Source of the DNA: Thysanoteuthis rhombus
Lineage: Eukaryota > Mollusca > Cephalopoda > Oegopsida > Thysanoteuthidae
Reading direction: 5' to 3'
Length of the DNA: 64,000 nucleotides
NCBI GenBank assembly: GCA_963457665.1
Contig: OY735225.1
Location: 4,649,861 to 4,713,860, forward strand
The notes beneath the pieces were generated by a model. The model made no database searches and had not been told where the DNA came from. It was given only the letters and a program-made list of their open reading frames with translations. Shown one piece after another: positions 44,830-55,379 of this stretch. Numbering within the stretch: the first letter of the stretch is position 1; every line of letters begins with the position of its first letter. Made by a program: the position numbers and the translations under genes.

Positions 44830-45955
44830 TAGTCAGTATCTCGTCTGCCCCAGCTTCTCACTATGAAGTTATGAGTTATCTCCCTTCGTTTTATACACAG
44901 GCGTCAAAGGGCTAAGTATTTTATTTTTAGTTTGTCTCAATCATACAAAAAATATCCTTGAAGTGAAATGATTCAAGTATTAATTAGTTCATCTATCCTC
45001 GGCCCCATCTGTGGCGGATAAGTTTGTCTGGCGAAATGGGAGGGGTTCAAAATCATTGGAGTGGTTTGGTAGAATCTCGAGAGTCTGATGGCGAGACGAG
45101 ATAAAGATAAAATAGAAACTTTCCATTAATTTCTTTGAACTCAAAGGGCCTCAGGTTTTTTTTTACTGAGGAACTTGAATTAATCATTGATTACAATTTA
45201 CCGTGTTACCTATGGAAGGTAAGTGAAAATTGATTCGATGATTTCAATTCAGTTTTTTTTATAATTTAAAAAAAATTGTTGTCGTCTGCTTTCTTTCTGT
45301 CTTGACTGTTTTTCTTTTTCCTTTCAATTTTCTTCTATATGTGTACCCTTTCTTTCACTTTTCTTACAACACTCATTACACGCTCTCTTTCTTTTTTATA
45401 ACTCTCATTACACACGTTCCTTTTTTATGACAATCACCCCTCTCTTTCCTTTTTTTCTTAAAGTCTTTCTAATTTCAATTTTTAAATTATTACACTCATT
45501 CGTTCTTTCATTCTGTCTTCCTTTCCATCTTTCTTTCTTTCTTTCTTTCTTTTTTTCCTCTCATGACACTTTTATTCCTTTCATTTTTTCATGAGTCAAA
45601 ACGGAGATCTCTCACAACTTCGTCTATAAGTCGATAGAAATTTCCTTGATCCTCCCCAAAATTAATTCAATTCTCCCTCAGCTTATGCAACCCCCCCTTT
45701 CAATGAAATGTCGTTGGAATTCGTTGTGGAATTCTGAAGATATTGTGTATCCAAATGGACATGAAGGACGGCTTATACTTCCACCAACCGCACTGACAGA
45801 AGTGAATTGAAGAAAAAACAAAGACATAAAATGCCATTTATGAATTAGATTATTAATTCTCGTCCGAAAAACAACCGTTGCTTGAAATATAAGTTTCTTT
45901 GTGTCGATGCCGGCTCCATTTTTGTATGTTTCCACTTCGGTTCTTCATTCGGCTT
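44830..45955. other. Unique DNA, pyrimidine-rich in the middle
   Basis: 45,255-45,600 is T/C-biased with TTTC words, the mirror image of the purine tracts further left. No gene is seen. Confidence 0.45.
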
Positions 45956-45962
45956 CTCTTTT

Positions 45963-46112
45963 TCATCAATAAATATTCTCTTTTCGACTCGTTTTCTCGC
46001 TTTTTTCTCGTCTCATTGATCAAAAGAGCGAGATGATTTATTTTTGGTAAAAACAGTTACTTCCCCTGACAAGGTAAATAATGAAATAAATAAAACAGAT
46101 TAAATGATCATG
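45963..46112 (+). repeat. Local triplicated repeat, unit 1
   Basis: The unit shares TCATCAATAAATATT, CTCATTGATCAAAAGAGCGA, ATGATTTATTTTTGGTAAAA, GTTACTTCCCCTGACA and AAATAATGAAATAAATAAAA with units at 47,888-48,040 and 48,222-48,352. All are in the same orientation. Confidence 0.75.
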
Positions 46113-46162
46113 GAAAAAGGGGGGGGGGGAACAAACAAAACAAAAAAAAAAAAACAGGCAAA

Positions 46163-47140
46163 AACAGGTCTGGTCAGTCACTCGATAGAAACCGTCATGT
46201 GACCAACGTCTTTTGGTGATCATGATTGGGGTGATCAATTAAATCGGTACCGGTAACAGGTTTTGTCGGGAACTGATAATTAAAAAAGTCTGGATTTTCT
46301 AAATGCGTGTGCTAATGCGACTGGACATAAAATAATGATCAATTTAGCAAGAGTTTACATCGCTAATTGAACCCCACATTTAATACCTATTCGAAGGGAT
46401 TTTCAAAAATCTCAAAAAATGCGTTATTCCCATGACATAATGAGGAGTATCTATCTATATTTTCCGCCCTCTAGCTCCATTGGTGCGGTGTGTATGCGTA
46501 ACCCATACGTACATACATCATCATCATCATCATCATCAATGTCCGTCGTGGGACATAAACCTTCTCCAAGATCCGCCACACTTCTCTATCATGGGCGTCT
46601 ATCATGAGCCAGTACTTTCTGAATTTGTCTAGTCCAGCTCTCCACTTTGTATTCTGTCGGCCTCAGTTGCGCATGTGGTCTCTGGGGATTCATGTTGTGA
46701 GTCGTGTTGTCCATTGGTTGTCTTCCATTCTTGCAACTTGACCAGCCCACTGGCATCTGAATTTTCCAATTGATTCTATGATTCTTATTATTCTCAGATT
46801 CTCATTTTCTCCCTGATATATTGTGCTGTCTTGTGATCTCTCCATGTAAGGTATGATTCTCTCATGCACGCATCGAATGCTTCTCAGTTTCCAGGTCTGT
46901 CTTTTGGTTAGGTTCCATGTTTCAACTCCATAAGTGACTATCGGGAGGATGCATTGGTTATATAGTCTTCTTTTTAGGATTAATGGGACCGTCTTGTTTT
47001 TGAAAGTTGAGCTTGCTCTGCCAAAGGCTGACCATTCTAGAGTGATTCTCCGCTTGATACACACATAAATATACAGCCAACCAAACAGCCAGCTGACCAA
47101 CTTGAAAAGTGGAGAAACCAACGTTGGCTACGCTTTCAGC
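46163..47140 (+). repeat. M-family repeat, copy 12, split by one RTE insertion
   Basis: It begins AACAGGTCTGGTCAGTCACT and runs to GTGCGGTGTGTATGCGTAAC at about 46,500. It resumes after the RTE copy with CAGCCAACCAAACAGCCAGC, TGACCAACTTGAAAAGTGGA and GAAACCAACGTTGG. The second GGTGATCAATGAAT block is missing. Confidence 0.88.
46515..47060 (-). mobile_element. RTE-clade LINE 3' end, nested in M copy 12
   Basis: (ATC)n at 46,516-46,538 is the tail on the minus strand. The ORF remnants ITLEWSAFGRASSTFKNKTV, TYGVETWNLTKRQT and RCVHERI follow the family order. Similarity ends near 47,057, where M-family sequence resumes. Confidence 0.88.
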
Positions 47141-47317
47141 TATTCCTGTCAGGTTTTTACATATCAAGTTGCTTTACCTCTTGTTAGACTTTCAGATTCT
47201 TCGAGATTCAGTACATGGTAAACTGACTCAGAAGCAAGGAACAATCGAAGTGGCGTCACTAAATTCACATGCTATTTACCCATAGTTGAGGGAGGGAAGT
47301 AAGAATTGATTCAGGCC

Positions 47318-47815
47318 ATTAGTGCCTTCGGTAGAGCAAAGTCGACCTACAAGAACAAGAAAATCCCATTAATCGTAAGAATAAAAGTAACGTATCCTCC
47401 CGATAATCACTCATGGAGCTGAAATATGGAACCTAACCAAGGGACTAACCAGAAAACTGATAACCATACTGCGAGCAGATGAGAGAATCGTGCTCAATAT
47501 CTCATAGAGAGACAGAACAGTATACTAAGGGAAGAACAAGAATACAAGACATCATAGAATCCATTAAAAATCTCAAATGGCAATGGGCTGGTCATGTTGC
47601 AAGAATGTCAGACAACTGATGGACATCACGACTCATAACATGGATCCCCAAAGATTAAATGCAGAACCGGGGCCAGCATGATATGAGATGGCGAGACGAA
47701 CTAGACCGGTTTAAGACATATTGGCCCCGTGACACCCATGATAGTGAGATGTGACAAACCCTGGAGAAGGTCTATAATGACGATGTATGATAAAAGACTG
47801 ATGATGATGATGTTT
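47318..47815 (+). mobile_element. RTE-clade LINE 3' end, 5'-truncated
   Basis: The plus strand has the SAFGRAKSTYKNKKIPLI-like start, THGAEIWNLTKGLT, IKNLKWQWAGHVARMSDN and an RWRDELDRF-like segment. It ends in the terminal block and GACTGATGATGATGATG. It faces the copy at 46,515-47,060 in opposite orientation, with the CAT/ATG tails at the outer ends. Confidence 0.88.
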
Positions 47816-47887
47816 AGTGAAAAATGAACGCTGGTCACCGTTGGTGTTTGAACACGTCTCGCCGATTTGATTTTCCTACGTTTCTAT

Positions 47888-48040
47888 TTTCCATCAATAA
47901 ACATTGTCTTTCTCGCTCGTTTACTCGCTTTCTGGTTGTTGATTAAATGAACAAAATGATTCATTTCTGTGAGAAAAAAAAGTTCCCTCCACCGACGACA
48001 TAAATAATGAAATAAAATAAAGAAGTTAAATGATTAAAGA
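47888..48040 (+). repeat. Local triplicated repeat, unit 2
   Basis: Same block series as 45,963-46,112, more diverged (CATCAATAAACATTG, TGATTAAATGAACAAAATGA, AAATAATGAAATAAAATAAA). Confidence 0.7.
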
Positions 48041-48221
48041 AGGGAAATATAGTGTAGAGAAAGAAACAGTAAAAAAATGTGACGGAAAATTCACCTTAAA
48101 CGGGAAAGCCGGGGGGTGGGGTAGGGGCGATGGATTCATACCTTTATATTCATAACTTTGCACCCGACTTGCCAAATCCATTTTCCGTGCTGCTAACCGC
48201 TTGGTCACCAGCGCTTCTTTT

Positions 48222-48352
48222 TTTCTTTCCTTATTTGCTTTTTCTGTCGTCTCATTGATTAAACGAGCCAGATGATTTATTTGGGGTAAAAAAAAGTTAC
48301 CTCCCTGACAGCACAAATAACGAAATAAACAAAACTGATTAAATGATCCTAA
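48222..48352 (+). repeat. Local triplicated repeat, unit 3
   Basis: TCTCATTGATTAAACGAGCC, GATGATTTATTTGGGGTAAA, GTTACCTCCCTGACAGCACA and GATTAAATGATCC align with unit 1. Confidence 0.75.
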
Positions 48353-48359
48353 AAAAATA

Positions 48360-49375
48360 GATAAAAGGAAAACATATAAAAGAGAAGCAGTAAATAAATA
48401 GGACCCGCAGTCGCCTGAAACGAGCAAAACAGAAAGATTGCAATCAAAGACAGAAAGAAAGAAAAAAACAAAAAACAAAATGGAGGAAAACTGAACAAAA
48501 TGGCGCCCCAAAAGATTAACGTCTAAGAAACACTTACTGAAGCATCCAAAGAAACTTAGTTAATAAACTGATCACCATGAATATCCATTTCCTGAAATTA
48601 GTGCCCTGGGGAGGTGCAGTGCCGAAAACCCACAGCAGATCTGCTTTATTTATTTATTATTCGAACCCATTACTTAAAAGAGTTCTCGATTTGCTCGTAA
48701 ATTGTTCCGTTCATTTACCAATCACTCGCGATCATTTATTTTTTTACGCTTGTATTCTTGTATACAGGTTTTACCCGCTAACCAGAAGTAGAGCGCTCCA
48801 ATAAAAAATAAATAAAAGGTAAAATGATCATCTACTTATATAATGAATAGAGTGACTCTTTCTTTTTTTCTGTCCGTAACAATGGGCTCTTCATCTTAAT
48901 GGTGAAAAATTTATCTGATAAAAAAATACCTCCTATCCTCCTTTTGAAATAATGAACTGTTCTATTGCCAGCCTAAAAGTTTCTTTCATGAAGGAAATCA
49001 TCATAGTTATTCAAATACAGGTTTACCTTGATTAGTGCGGTTTATTTGTTCGAAAATTTTCCATTCAAGATCTTATAATCTATTTGCTTATTTTTCAGCC
49101 GATACTTATATTTTATACTTCAATACCTTAACCAGACTACAACAAAACCTTCACTTATCAAAAGTATCACTGTATATCTGTAATTTTTTTCCATGAAGAT
49201 CACCCCTGAGGTCCCGTAGGCCAAAGTCAACTAGCTACACCTTAGCGCTTAGTATAGAGGAAGTGTTATGCCCAAGTTCTTTTTTTCCGTTCTTTACCAT
49301 GCTGAAGGCTTCCAAAAGAAAGTAGTGTCCAATATGTTTGGAGGTCAGCATAGCTGCAAGGAATGCCCCCCCCCT
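48360..49375. other. Unique AT-rich DNA, nothing identified
   Basis: The 75-residue frame at 48,577-48,804 has no recognisable domain. No shared repeat is seen. Confidence 0.4.
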
Positions 49376-49379
49376 AATC

Positions 49380-49480
49380 TGGTTACAGCACCTGGTATTC
49401 CATCCAGGTAATGACCAGGTTCGGTGTTGCTCAACTTGATCGTACTAGAACCGGTGTATCCAACGTCATTCGGCCGTAAA
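49380..49480 (-). repeat. 5S rRNA-derived sequence (SINE3-like or 5S pseudogene), copy 2
   Basis: The minus strand reads TTTACGGCCGAATGACGTTG, GATACACCGGTTCTAGTACG, ATCAAGTTGAGCAACACCGA, ACCTGGTCATTACCTGGATG, then directly GAATACCAGGTGCTGTAACC. This is 5S rRNA end to end, with a short gap in the GATCACCGAAGTT region and the same missing GTGACCGCCTGG-like segment as the copy at 3,447. Box A and the middle are well kept. Its completeness suggests a 5S-like retroposon family or a dispersed variant 5S sequence; box C is damaged, so a functional gene is unlikely. Confidence 0.72.
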
Positions 49481-49739
49481 TTTGAAAACGAAACTTTCAA
49501 CGTTGGTTTCTTTAGTTTTCAAGTGATTCTGGTTGGATGGATATCTACCTGTGTATGTGTTGCACATACTGGCAGCACCAGTAGAGTTTGAAATCTAAAC
49601 AACTTATGCTTAGAAGAAAAAACCTTCGTGTTTTGTTTTGGGCCTCCCACCCCTAGAAGTTCTTTTTAGCAGGGTGAGGGTCAATTTGTAATCTATATTT
49701 ATGGTAAATGTTCATGTTCACTTAAAAAAAAAAAAGAAA

Positions 49740-49905
49740 ATTCGAATATTTCAGTTATCATGGTTCAACAAGGAGAGGAGGAAGTGATTTTTCCATTGAT
49801 CACCCCTTTTTCAATTTTTTTAATCGATCGCCTCCAGCCCGGTGTGTTGCCAAAATACATCGATCATGTGACGATTTCCAATTGAGTGACTAACCAGACC
49901 AGTTC
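49740..49905 (-). repeat. M-family repeat, copy 13, 5' part
   Basis: The minus strand reads CTGGTCTGGTTAGTCACTCA, ATTGGAAATCGTCACATGAT, AACACACCGGGCTGGAGGCG, ATCGATTAAAAAAATTG and GGGTGATCAATGGAAAAATC. The 3' half is absent. Confidence 0.85.
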
Positions 49906-49909
49906 TGGT

Positions 49910-50640
49910 GATTTCTTAATATATCACCTTTTTCATTATAATTTTATACTAGTCATTCCTCTGTCTTTTTTTCTATCGATACGCTTTGGTGGTTTCTACG
50001 CAGTTACGCGAAAAGCATGGATTGAAATATAAAGAATAGTATTCTGACGAGAATTGAACTCTCATATCACTGGTTTACGACTAGTTGCAGTAGATATAGT
50101 ATCTTAAGTCGTTTTGATTTTCCAAAATTTACATTTTTTAGGTACTGCTCCGGTCAGGCAAGATGGGAAAATTTCACTTAACAGCAGTTTTATAGATATT
50201 GTGCCTTCAGATTATCAATTATTCTCGTCTCTATAGGATTCTCTCCCTGAAAAGAAAATTCTCTGGGAGTTTGCAAAAAGTCGTTAGAGCACTTCGTAGC
50301 CTGGAGAGATAAAAAAAAACAACAAATTTTGAGAGAGTGGAATCATGTAGTAGCTTGAAAGAAGGCAGAAGATATTGGGGCGGGAATACTAAATTCGTTA
50401 TAATATTATCAAATACTGGCCCAGCTAGAGATTCAGACCTTTCCTTTCGTCTCTCAGAAAATAATCGTAATAATCGAGGATCAATTGAAGCCATTGAGAC
50501 AGCACCAATACTCAATCAGCTAGAACAGAACTTGCCATGCTTTCTGCACAAGCCTTGGCAATGAAATACTCAAGTTTCGTTAGCCAAGCCAAATACAGAG
50601 AGAGAGTAAAAACTACCAGATACATTTAAAGAGTTCATTT
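49910..50640. other. Unique DNA, nothing identified
   Basis: Overlapping frames at 50,231-50,564 on both strands are mixed in composition but show no recognisable domain. Confidence 0.4.
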
Positions 50641-50644
50641 TAAC

Positions 50645-51095
50645 ATCATTATCATCAGCAGCTGCAGCAGCAATAACAGCCCTTTAGCGTCCGTCGTCCG
50701 ACAGAGACCTTCCTTAAGATTCATAAGACCGCTCTATCATGGTCGCCATGGAGCGTGTACCTTCTAAACTCGTCTAGTCAGGCATACAATCTCATTTTCT
50801 GTCGGCCACAATTTCGCATATGATCCCTGGGGATCAACGTAGAAAGTCATGATGTCAAGTAGTTATCTGCCATTCTTGCAACCTGACCAACTCATTGCCA
50901 TCTGAGTTTTTTTCTTGTGATTTCCATGATATCTCTTACTTTTGTTTTCCCTACAACATACTGTGCTGTTTTGTGGTCTTTCCATGGGATGTTGAACATG
51001 GTTCTCTCCTGTGCAAGTTGCATTGTTCTCAGTTTGAGAGTCAATCTTTTGGTCAAGTTCCGTGTTTCAGCTCCATAGTCGACTATCGAAAGAAT
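50645..51095 (-). mobile_element. RTE-clade LINE 3' end, 5'-truncated, old
   Basis: An imperfect CAT/CAG tail at 50,645-50,675 precedes the terminal block (GTCCGTCGTCCGACAGAGAC), the RVARM-like region, and the TWNLTKRLTLKLRTMQ-like remnant near 51,040. Many substitutions relative to the family make it an older copy. Confidence 0.82.
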
Positions 51096-51519
51096 ACATT
51101 TCTTTCCTAATTGACTGAATTTGGATCAATGATGAAAATTTAAAAGATACGAAAATCAAATAAATTTCTAAAAGACTGAATATCAAAATCAGAAATCTTT
51201 GGTATGGGTTGTGTAAATTTTGAAAATGTGTGAGTATGATTGAATAAACTTTTTGAAATGTATATAATACGTTTTACATTTACTCTATATGTCTTCCCAG
51301 CAGTTTAATTGACCCAGGGAAATAATCTACTGGAAGATATAAAAAATTACATTTAACTCACCATCACAGTGAATAACTGAACAACCGTAGCGTCAAATTC
51401 TGAAGTCATGTGAAAGAATCGCATCAAAGAATAAATGTGAACAGAATGAATTCTGTAGATGGCATCACAAGCATTTATCACTGGGAAACATCTAAAATAG
51501 AGTGAAAAAAATCCAAAAA

Positions 51520-51595
51520 AACATCTAGATCCCGGAGAATTTAGATATTATCAATAAAACCGTCGAAATAAGACCACCCAAAAGGTCAAAAAAGC
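51520..51595 (+). repeat. Dispersed repeat shared with 13,895-13,970
   Basis: Common blocks are AAACATCTAGAT, ATATTATCAATAAA, CGTC followed by AAGACC, and a trailing GGTC/GATC. Only two copies are seen and the class is unknown. 51,100-51,520 to the left shows nothing else. Confidence 0.55.
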
Positions 51596-51729
51596 CCCCC
51601 CCAACGCCCCAAGGGGTCTAGTGGAGTACAAAATGAAGGACAAATAAGTATGTCCAGGAACGGTGGAACACACAAACACACGCACATATTAAAAAATGAT
51701 AGAACTCTTTGCCACATTTGGTGGCCATG

Positions 51730-52725
51730 GTTATTAGATCCGGGATATGTTGAAGTGTTGAAACATATATACAATCACAGCAGCTCCTTTATCAGGCTAC
51801 ATAAAGACTCTGACCCCTTTCAGCTCCAGAAAGGAGTAAGACAAGGTGATACCAGCTCACCTAAACTCTTCACAGCCTGCCTCGAGATGATTTTCAGAAG
51901 GCTAGACTGGGAGAGTAAAGGAATTAAGATAGACGGCGAGTATCTGAGCAATCTTAGATTTGCAGACGACATAGCCCTTTTCGCAGAGAACCTACACGAC
52001 CTCAAACTAATGATAGATGAACTAAATGAAGAGAGCAAGAAAGTTGGCCTACACATGAACTTCAGCAAGATGAAGATCATGTGCAACAACCACTTCGGGG
52101 ATAAAAACACTAAGATCAAAATCGAGGACAGACAACTGGAAGAAGTAGACCACTACATCTACCTAGGACAACGAATCTCCATGAGACCCTCAAAAGAAGA
52201 GGAAATCAAGCGAAGAATCACACTAGGATGGCAAGCCTTTGTCAGAGCTAGCTCAACCTTCAAAAATAATAAGATCCCATTAATCCTAAAGAGAAGGGTG
52301 TAAAACCAATGCATCCTCCCAATAGTCACTTATGGAGCTGAAACATGGAACCAAACCAAGAGACAGACCCGCAAATTGAGAACCATGCAACGTGCACATG
52401 AAAGAATAATGCTGGGCCTCACATGGAGAGACCACAAGACAGCACAGTACATCCGAGAAAAGACAAGACTTAGGGACATCATAGAATCCATTAAAATCTC
52501 AAATGGCGGTGGGCTGGCCATGTTGCAAGAATGGCAGACAATCGATGGACATCGTGACTCACAACATGGATCCCCCGAGACCACATACGCAACCGAGGCC
52601 GGCAAAGTGTTAGATGGAGAGACGAACTAGACAAGTTCAGGAAGTACTGGCTCCGTGACGCCCATGATAGGGAAGTGTGGCAAATCCTGGGGAAGGTGTA
52701 TGTCCAACAACGTACGCTAAAAGAC

Positions 52726-52757
<32 letters not shown>
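51730..52757 (+). mobile_element. RTE-clade LINE, longest copy, 5'-truncated in the reverse transcriptase
   Basis: This is the reference copy for the family. A frame open from 51,650 to 52,303 encodes DPGYVEVLKHIYNHSSSFIR, then FQLQKGVRQGDTSSPKLFTA (reverse transcriptase motif B, QGD..SP), LSNLRFADDIALFAENLHDL (motif C, FADD intact) and the MNFSKMKIMCNN and DHYIYLGQRISMRPSKEEE segments. A stop at about 52,301 is followed by VTYGAETWNQTKRQT and WRDHKTAQYIREKT, then a frame shift near 52,497 and an RWRDELDKFRKYWLRDAHDR segment. It ends in the terminal block and (GAT)n. This is an RTE-type (BovB-like) ORF C-terminal part. The endonuclease and the reverse transcriptase fingers are absent, so it cannot move by itself. 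Low decay makes it one of the youngest copies. Confidence 0.93.
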
Positions 52758-52759
<2 letters not shown>

Positions 52760-52764
52760 TGAAT

Positions 52765-53640
52765 GATAGTCCTAATTACCAAACGACAATTGTGTAACGA
52801 TTCATAACATATAAACAGAACTTCTTGGCTCTACTCCTAAACCTAACCCTAGTAAAATATAATCTTTCGAGCAGGAAACGCATAGAAGGCTATTGTGTGG
52901 CGTGGGACTTTGTCGGACATTGTCAAGAATTGTGTTACACTATTGTCTTAAGTCAGTAAACTTATGAAGTTTGTATCTCGCTGAGAATATGACACGGTTT
53001 GGGGTCAGTACGCATATAAAGGTTTTTATCTTTCTGAGTCAGAAGTTGCATATCAATGAGACATTAGTCTCTCAGCTTAAAAATTATTTTCAAACGTCCG
53101 GTGAAACCAGCTCTTGATTGTGCTTCTCGTTTGGCTTGTTCAGGTGATATATTGCCAAGGACCTGCGTTATCCTCATGCATGGATCACTTTGGTCTTTCT
53201 GGACAGGAATAAAGAAACGACTTAACTTAGTTAAGATTAGAATTCGGTCTACGGTACACGTGCGAAATATACTTGAGATATTGGACATTCATAACGTCTC
53301 TGATGGGGAGAGTTTTAATCATATTTTCCTGGTCCTTGTTTTGTATTGTGAAAGGCAAAAATATCAGTTTAGGGGGGGTTGCTGTTGCAGCAGAACAAAA
53401 ACAAAACCTAGAAGTGTAAAACTGGGAACGAATTACCGCAGCCTTGCAAGAGAACAGAGAAAATGATGAAACCGAAGGATGACAGCGAGCGTGTCGAAAC
53501 TATCTAGACGACATCATAACTAAATCAGCTAGACCACTGACGAGAGTGTTGAAATACTGATGAGACTGGCTGTCACTTGACATCTTGTAAAAAATCACAT
53601 ACTACTGATAGGGAAACTGAATAATAACAAATGATAATTT
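52765..53640. other. Possible minisatellite scraps and unique DNA
   Basis: 52,768-52,940 contains diverged phrases of the TAATTA-bearing family (TCCTAATTACCAAACGACAA and TGTGTGGCGTGGGACTTTGT). From 53,060 to 53,470 frames of 74 (minus) and 121 (plus) residues are open, but no domain is recognised. Confidence 0.35.
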
Positions 53641-53654
53641 TACAAGTATCATGA

Positions 53655-53676
53655 CTACTACTATTACTACTACTAT

Positions 53677-53721
<45 letters not shown>

Positions 53722-53722
53722 A
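53655..53722. repeat. (TAC)n microsatellite
   Basis: About 68 bp of ACT/TAC triplets with a few ATT variants. Confidence 0.95.
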
Positions 53723-53774
53723 ATGTCCTAGAACTGTTGTTAAACTCCTAGAGAGTTTACTTTATTATCACGAT

Positions 53775-53844
53775 TAGAGAGAGAGAGAGAGAGGGGGAGA
53801 GAGAGAGAGAGAGGGAGAGAGGGAGAGAGAGAGAGAGAGAGAGA
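53775..53844. repeat. (GA)n microsatellite, interrupted
   Basis: GA dinucleotides with GGG interruptions at about 53,793 and 53,813-53,823. Confidence 0.95.
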
Positions 53845-53849
53845 TCCGG

Positions 53850-54870
53850 GACGCCATGTTGTGTTAACTAGAGTGTTACTCTTTCTTTTTTATTATCTTT
53901 ACCTTTCTCCTTTCTCCTCTACTACTCTCAGTCCTAACTGTTCGTAGTAGAAACTTGAAACTTAGCTTGGATAATATTTTTTCTGAAAATTCGGCCTGGT
54001 GGCTGAAATAGAGTGGAGTTTGACCCTGAAGCAGTCATGCCTGTCCCGTCATCTCTTATAGTAAGATAGAATAGTAGTAACTATCTAAACCCGCAGAAAT
54101 TCCTCGGGTGTTAACTACTAAAATTATCTGCTATGTCATGTCTCTACCCTTATCTCACTCTCTGTTTGTATCTCCCCATTCTCTCTCTCTGTCTCTCTTA
54201 TACTTCCTTTTGTCAAAATGTTATACAAACATGAATATTTCATATGCAATAATCTTCCTGCCACCTGAATTATCTCTTTACCCACTCCTACTTTCCTATC
54301 TTCTTGTTAAAAATCCTTTCTTTTCTCCCACTTCGCTTCTTTCCCTCTCATTAAACTGTTTATTTTTTCTCCCTTCCTACCCTCTTATTAAGCCCACCGA
54401 CTTTCTCTTCTCCCCTCTCTTTTCCCACCCTCTAATTGAACTACCTATCAACAAAGTGATGGGTCATGTATTAGTCCTATAATATAATTCGCAAAATCTT
54501 CGTCTGTATGTGACACCATGACGCAGAAAAAAAAACATATCCATCTTTGTTCTCTGTTCGCTCTTATGTCGATAATAATGATCTTATTTCAATTTCTCCA
54601 TCTCATTCTAGAAGTCTGATTGCATTTATCTGTACGTGACGTATACATAGCTTGAACGGTGCTTTGTAACCAGACATATTGGATCAAGATACGCCTTAAA
54701 ATAAGAAAGACCCAACACAAAACGGTTTTTATAAAATCTGATTCAGGCTTTCCGTAGAAACTATTATTAGCAGAAAACCCGCCATAAGGGTGGATAAACC
54801 CAGATGAAAACAAGCTTGCGAATGTAAGGAAGGGCATAATGGAGAATCAAAGACTTACTGATGTTGAACT
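53850..54870. other. Unique DNA, C/T-rich at 54,140-54,440
   Basis: The 124-residue frame at 54,108-54,482 is Ser/Leu/Pro-rich from pyrimidine composition and is not a credible gene. Nothing else is identified. Confidence 0.45.
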
Positions 54871-55229
54871 GGAATCAAACAAAAAGTCAGAATAGATCTA
54901 ACCATACAAGCAAATCGTAATGCAACAACTGCAAGACATATAAATGTTAGGTTTGGAGAAAACCCTCCGGTACAAACAAGGGGCTCCATTACGTTCAACA
55001 GATGAACCCGGACAAATATCCGAAGACCCTACAAATAGATTAGTACCAGAAAGAGCAGAATACTACAAGGAAATCTGCTGAGGCAACAATTACTGGGAGG
55101 ATGTACAATTTGTAAGAGAACATTATAACGAGATACGTCAGACAAAATACAAAATATTATGTAAGCTCACTCTGGTGAAAACTATTACTACGAAAGACGG
55201 AGAATCACTGAGGGGAGTGGCTTCGAGCT

Positions 55230-55280
55230 ATCATCATCATCATCATCATCATCATCATCGTCGTCGTCGTCGTCGTCGTC

Positions 55281-55361
<81 letters not shown>
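55230..55361. repeat. Compound trinucleotide array (TCA)n(TCG)n(TAA)n
   Basis: About 30 bp of TCA, 22 bp of TCG and 80 bp of TAA in direct succession. The TAA part directly precedes the plus-strand LINE with a restriction-like endonuclease. Confidence 0.95.
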
Positions 55362-55366
<5 letters not shown>

Positions 55367-55379
55367 TAAAAAAAGAGGT

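Noticed and set aside
49380-49480. A functional 5S rRNA gene
   Set aside because: Part of internal promoter box C and the adjoining helix is missing, there is no adjacent 5S tandem array, and the other copy in the window shares the deletion.
53064-53466. Overlapping mixed-composition frames on both strands
   Set aside because: They looked protein-like at first (for example VQKDQSDPCMRITQVLGN on the minus strand), but I recognise no family, and two overlapping antisense frames cannot both be taken as genes without support.
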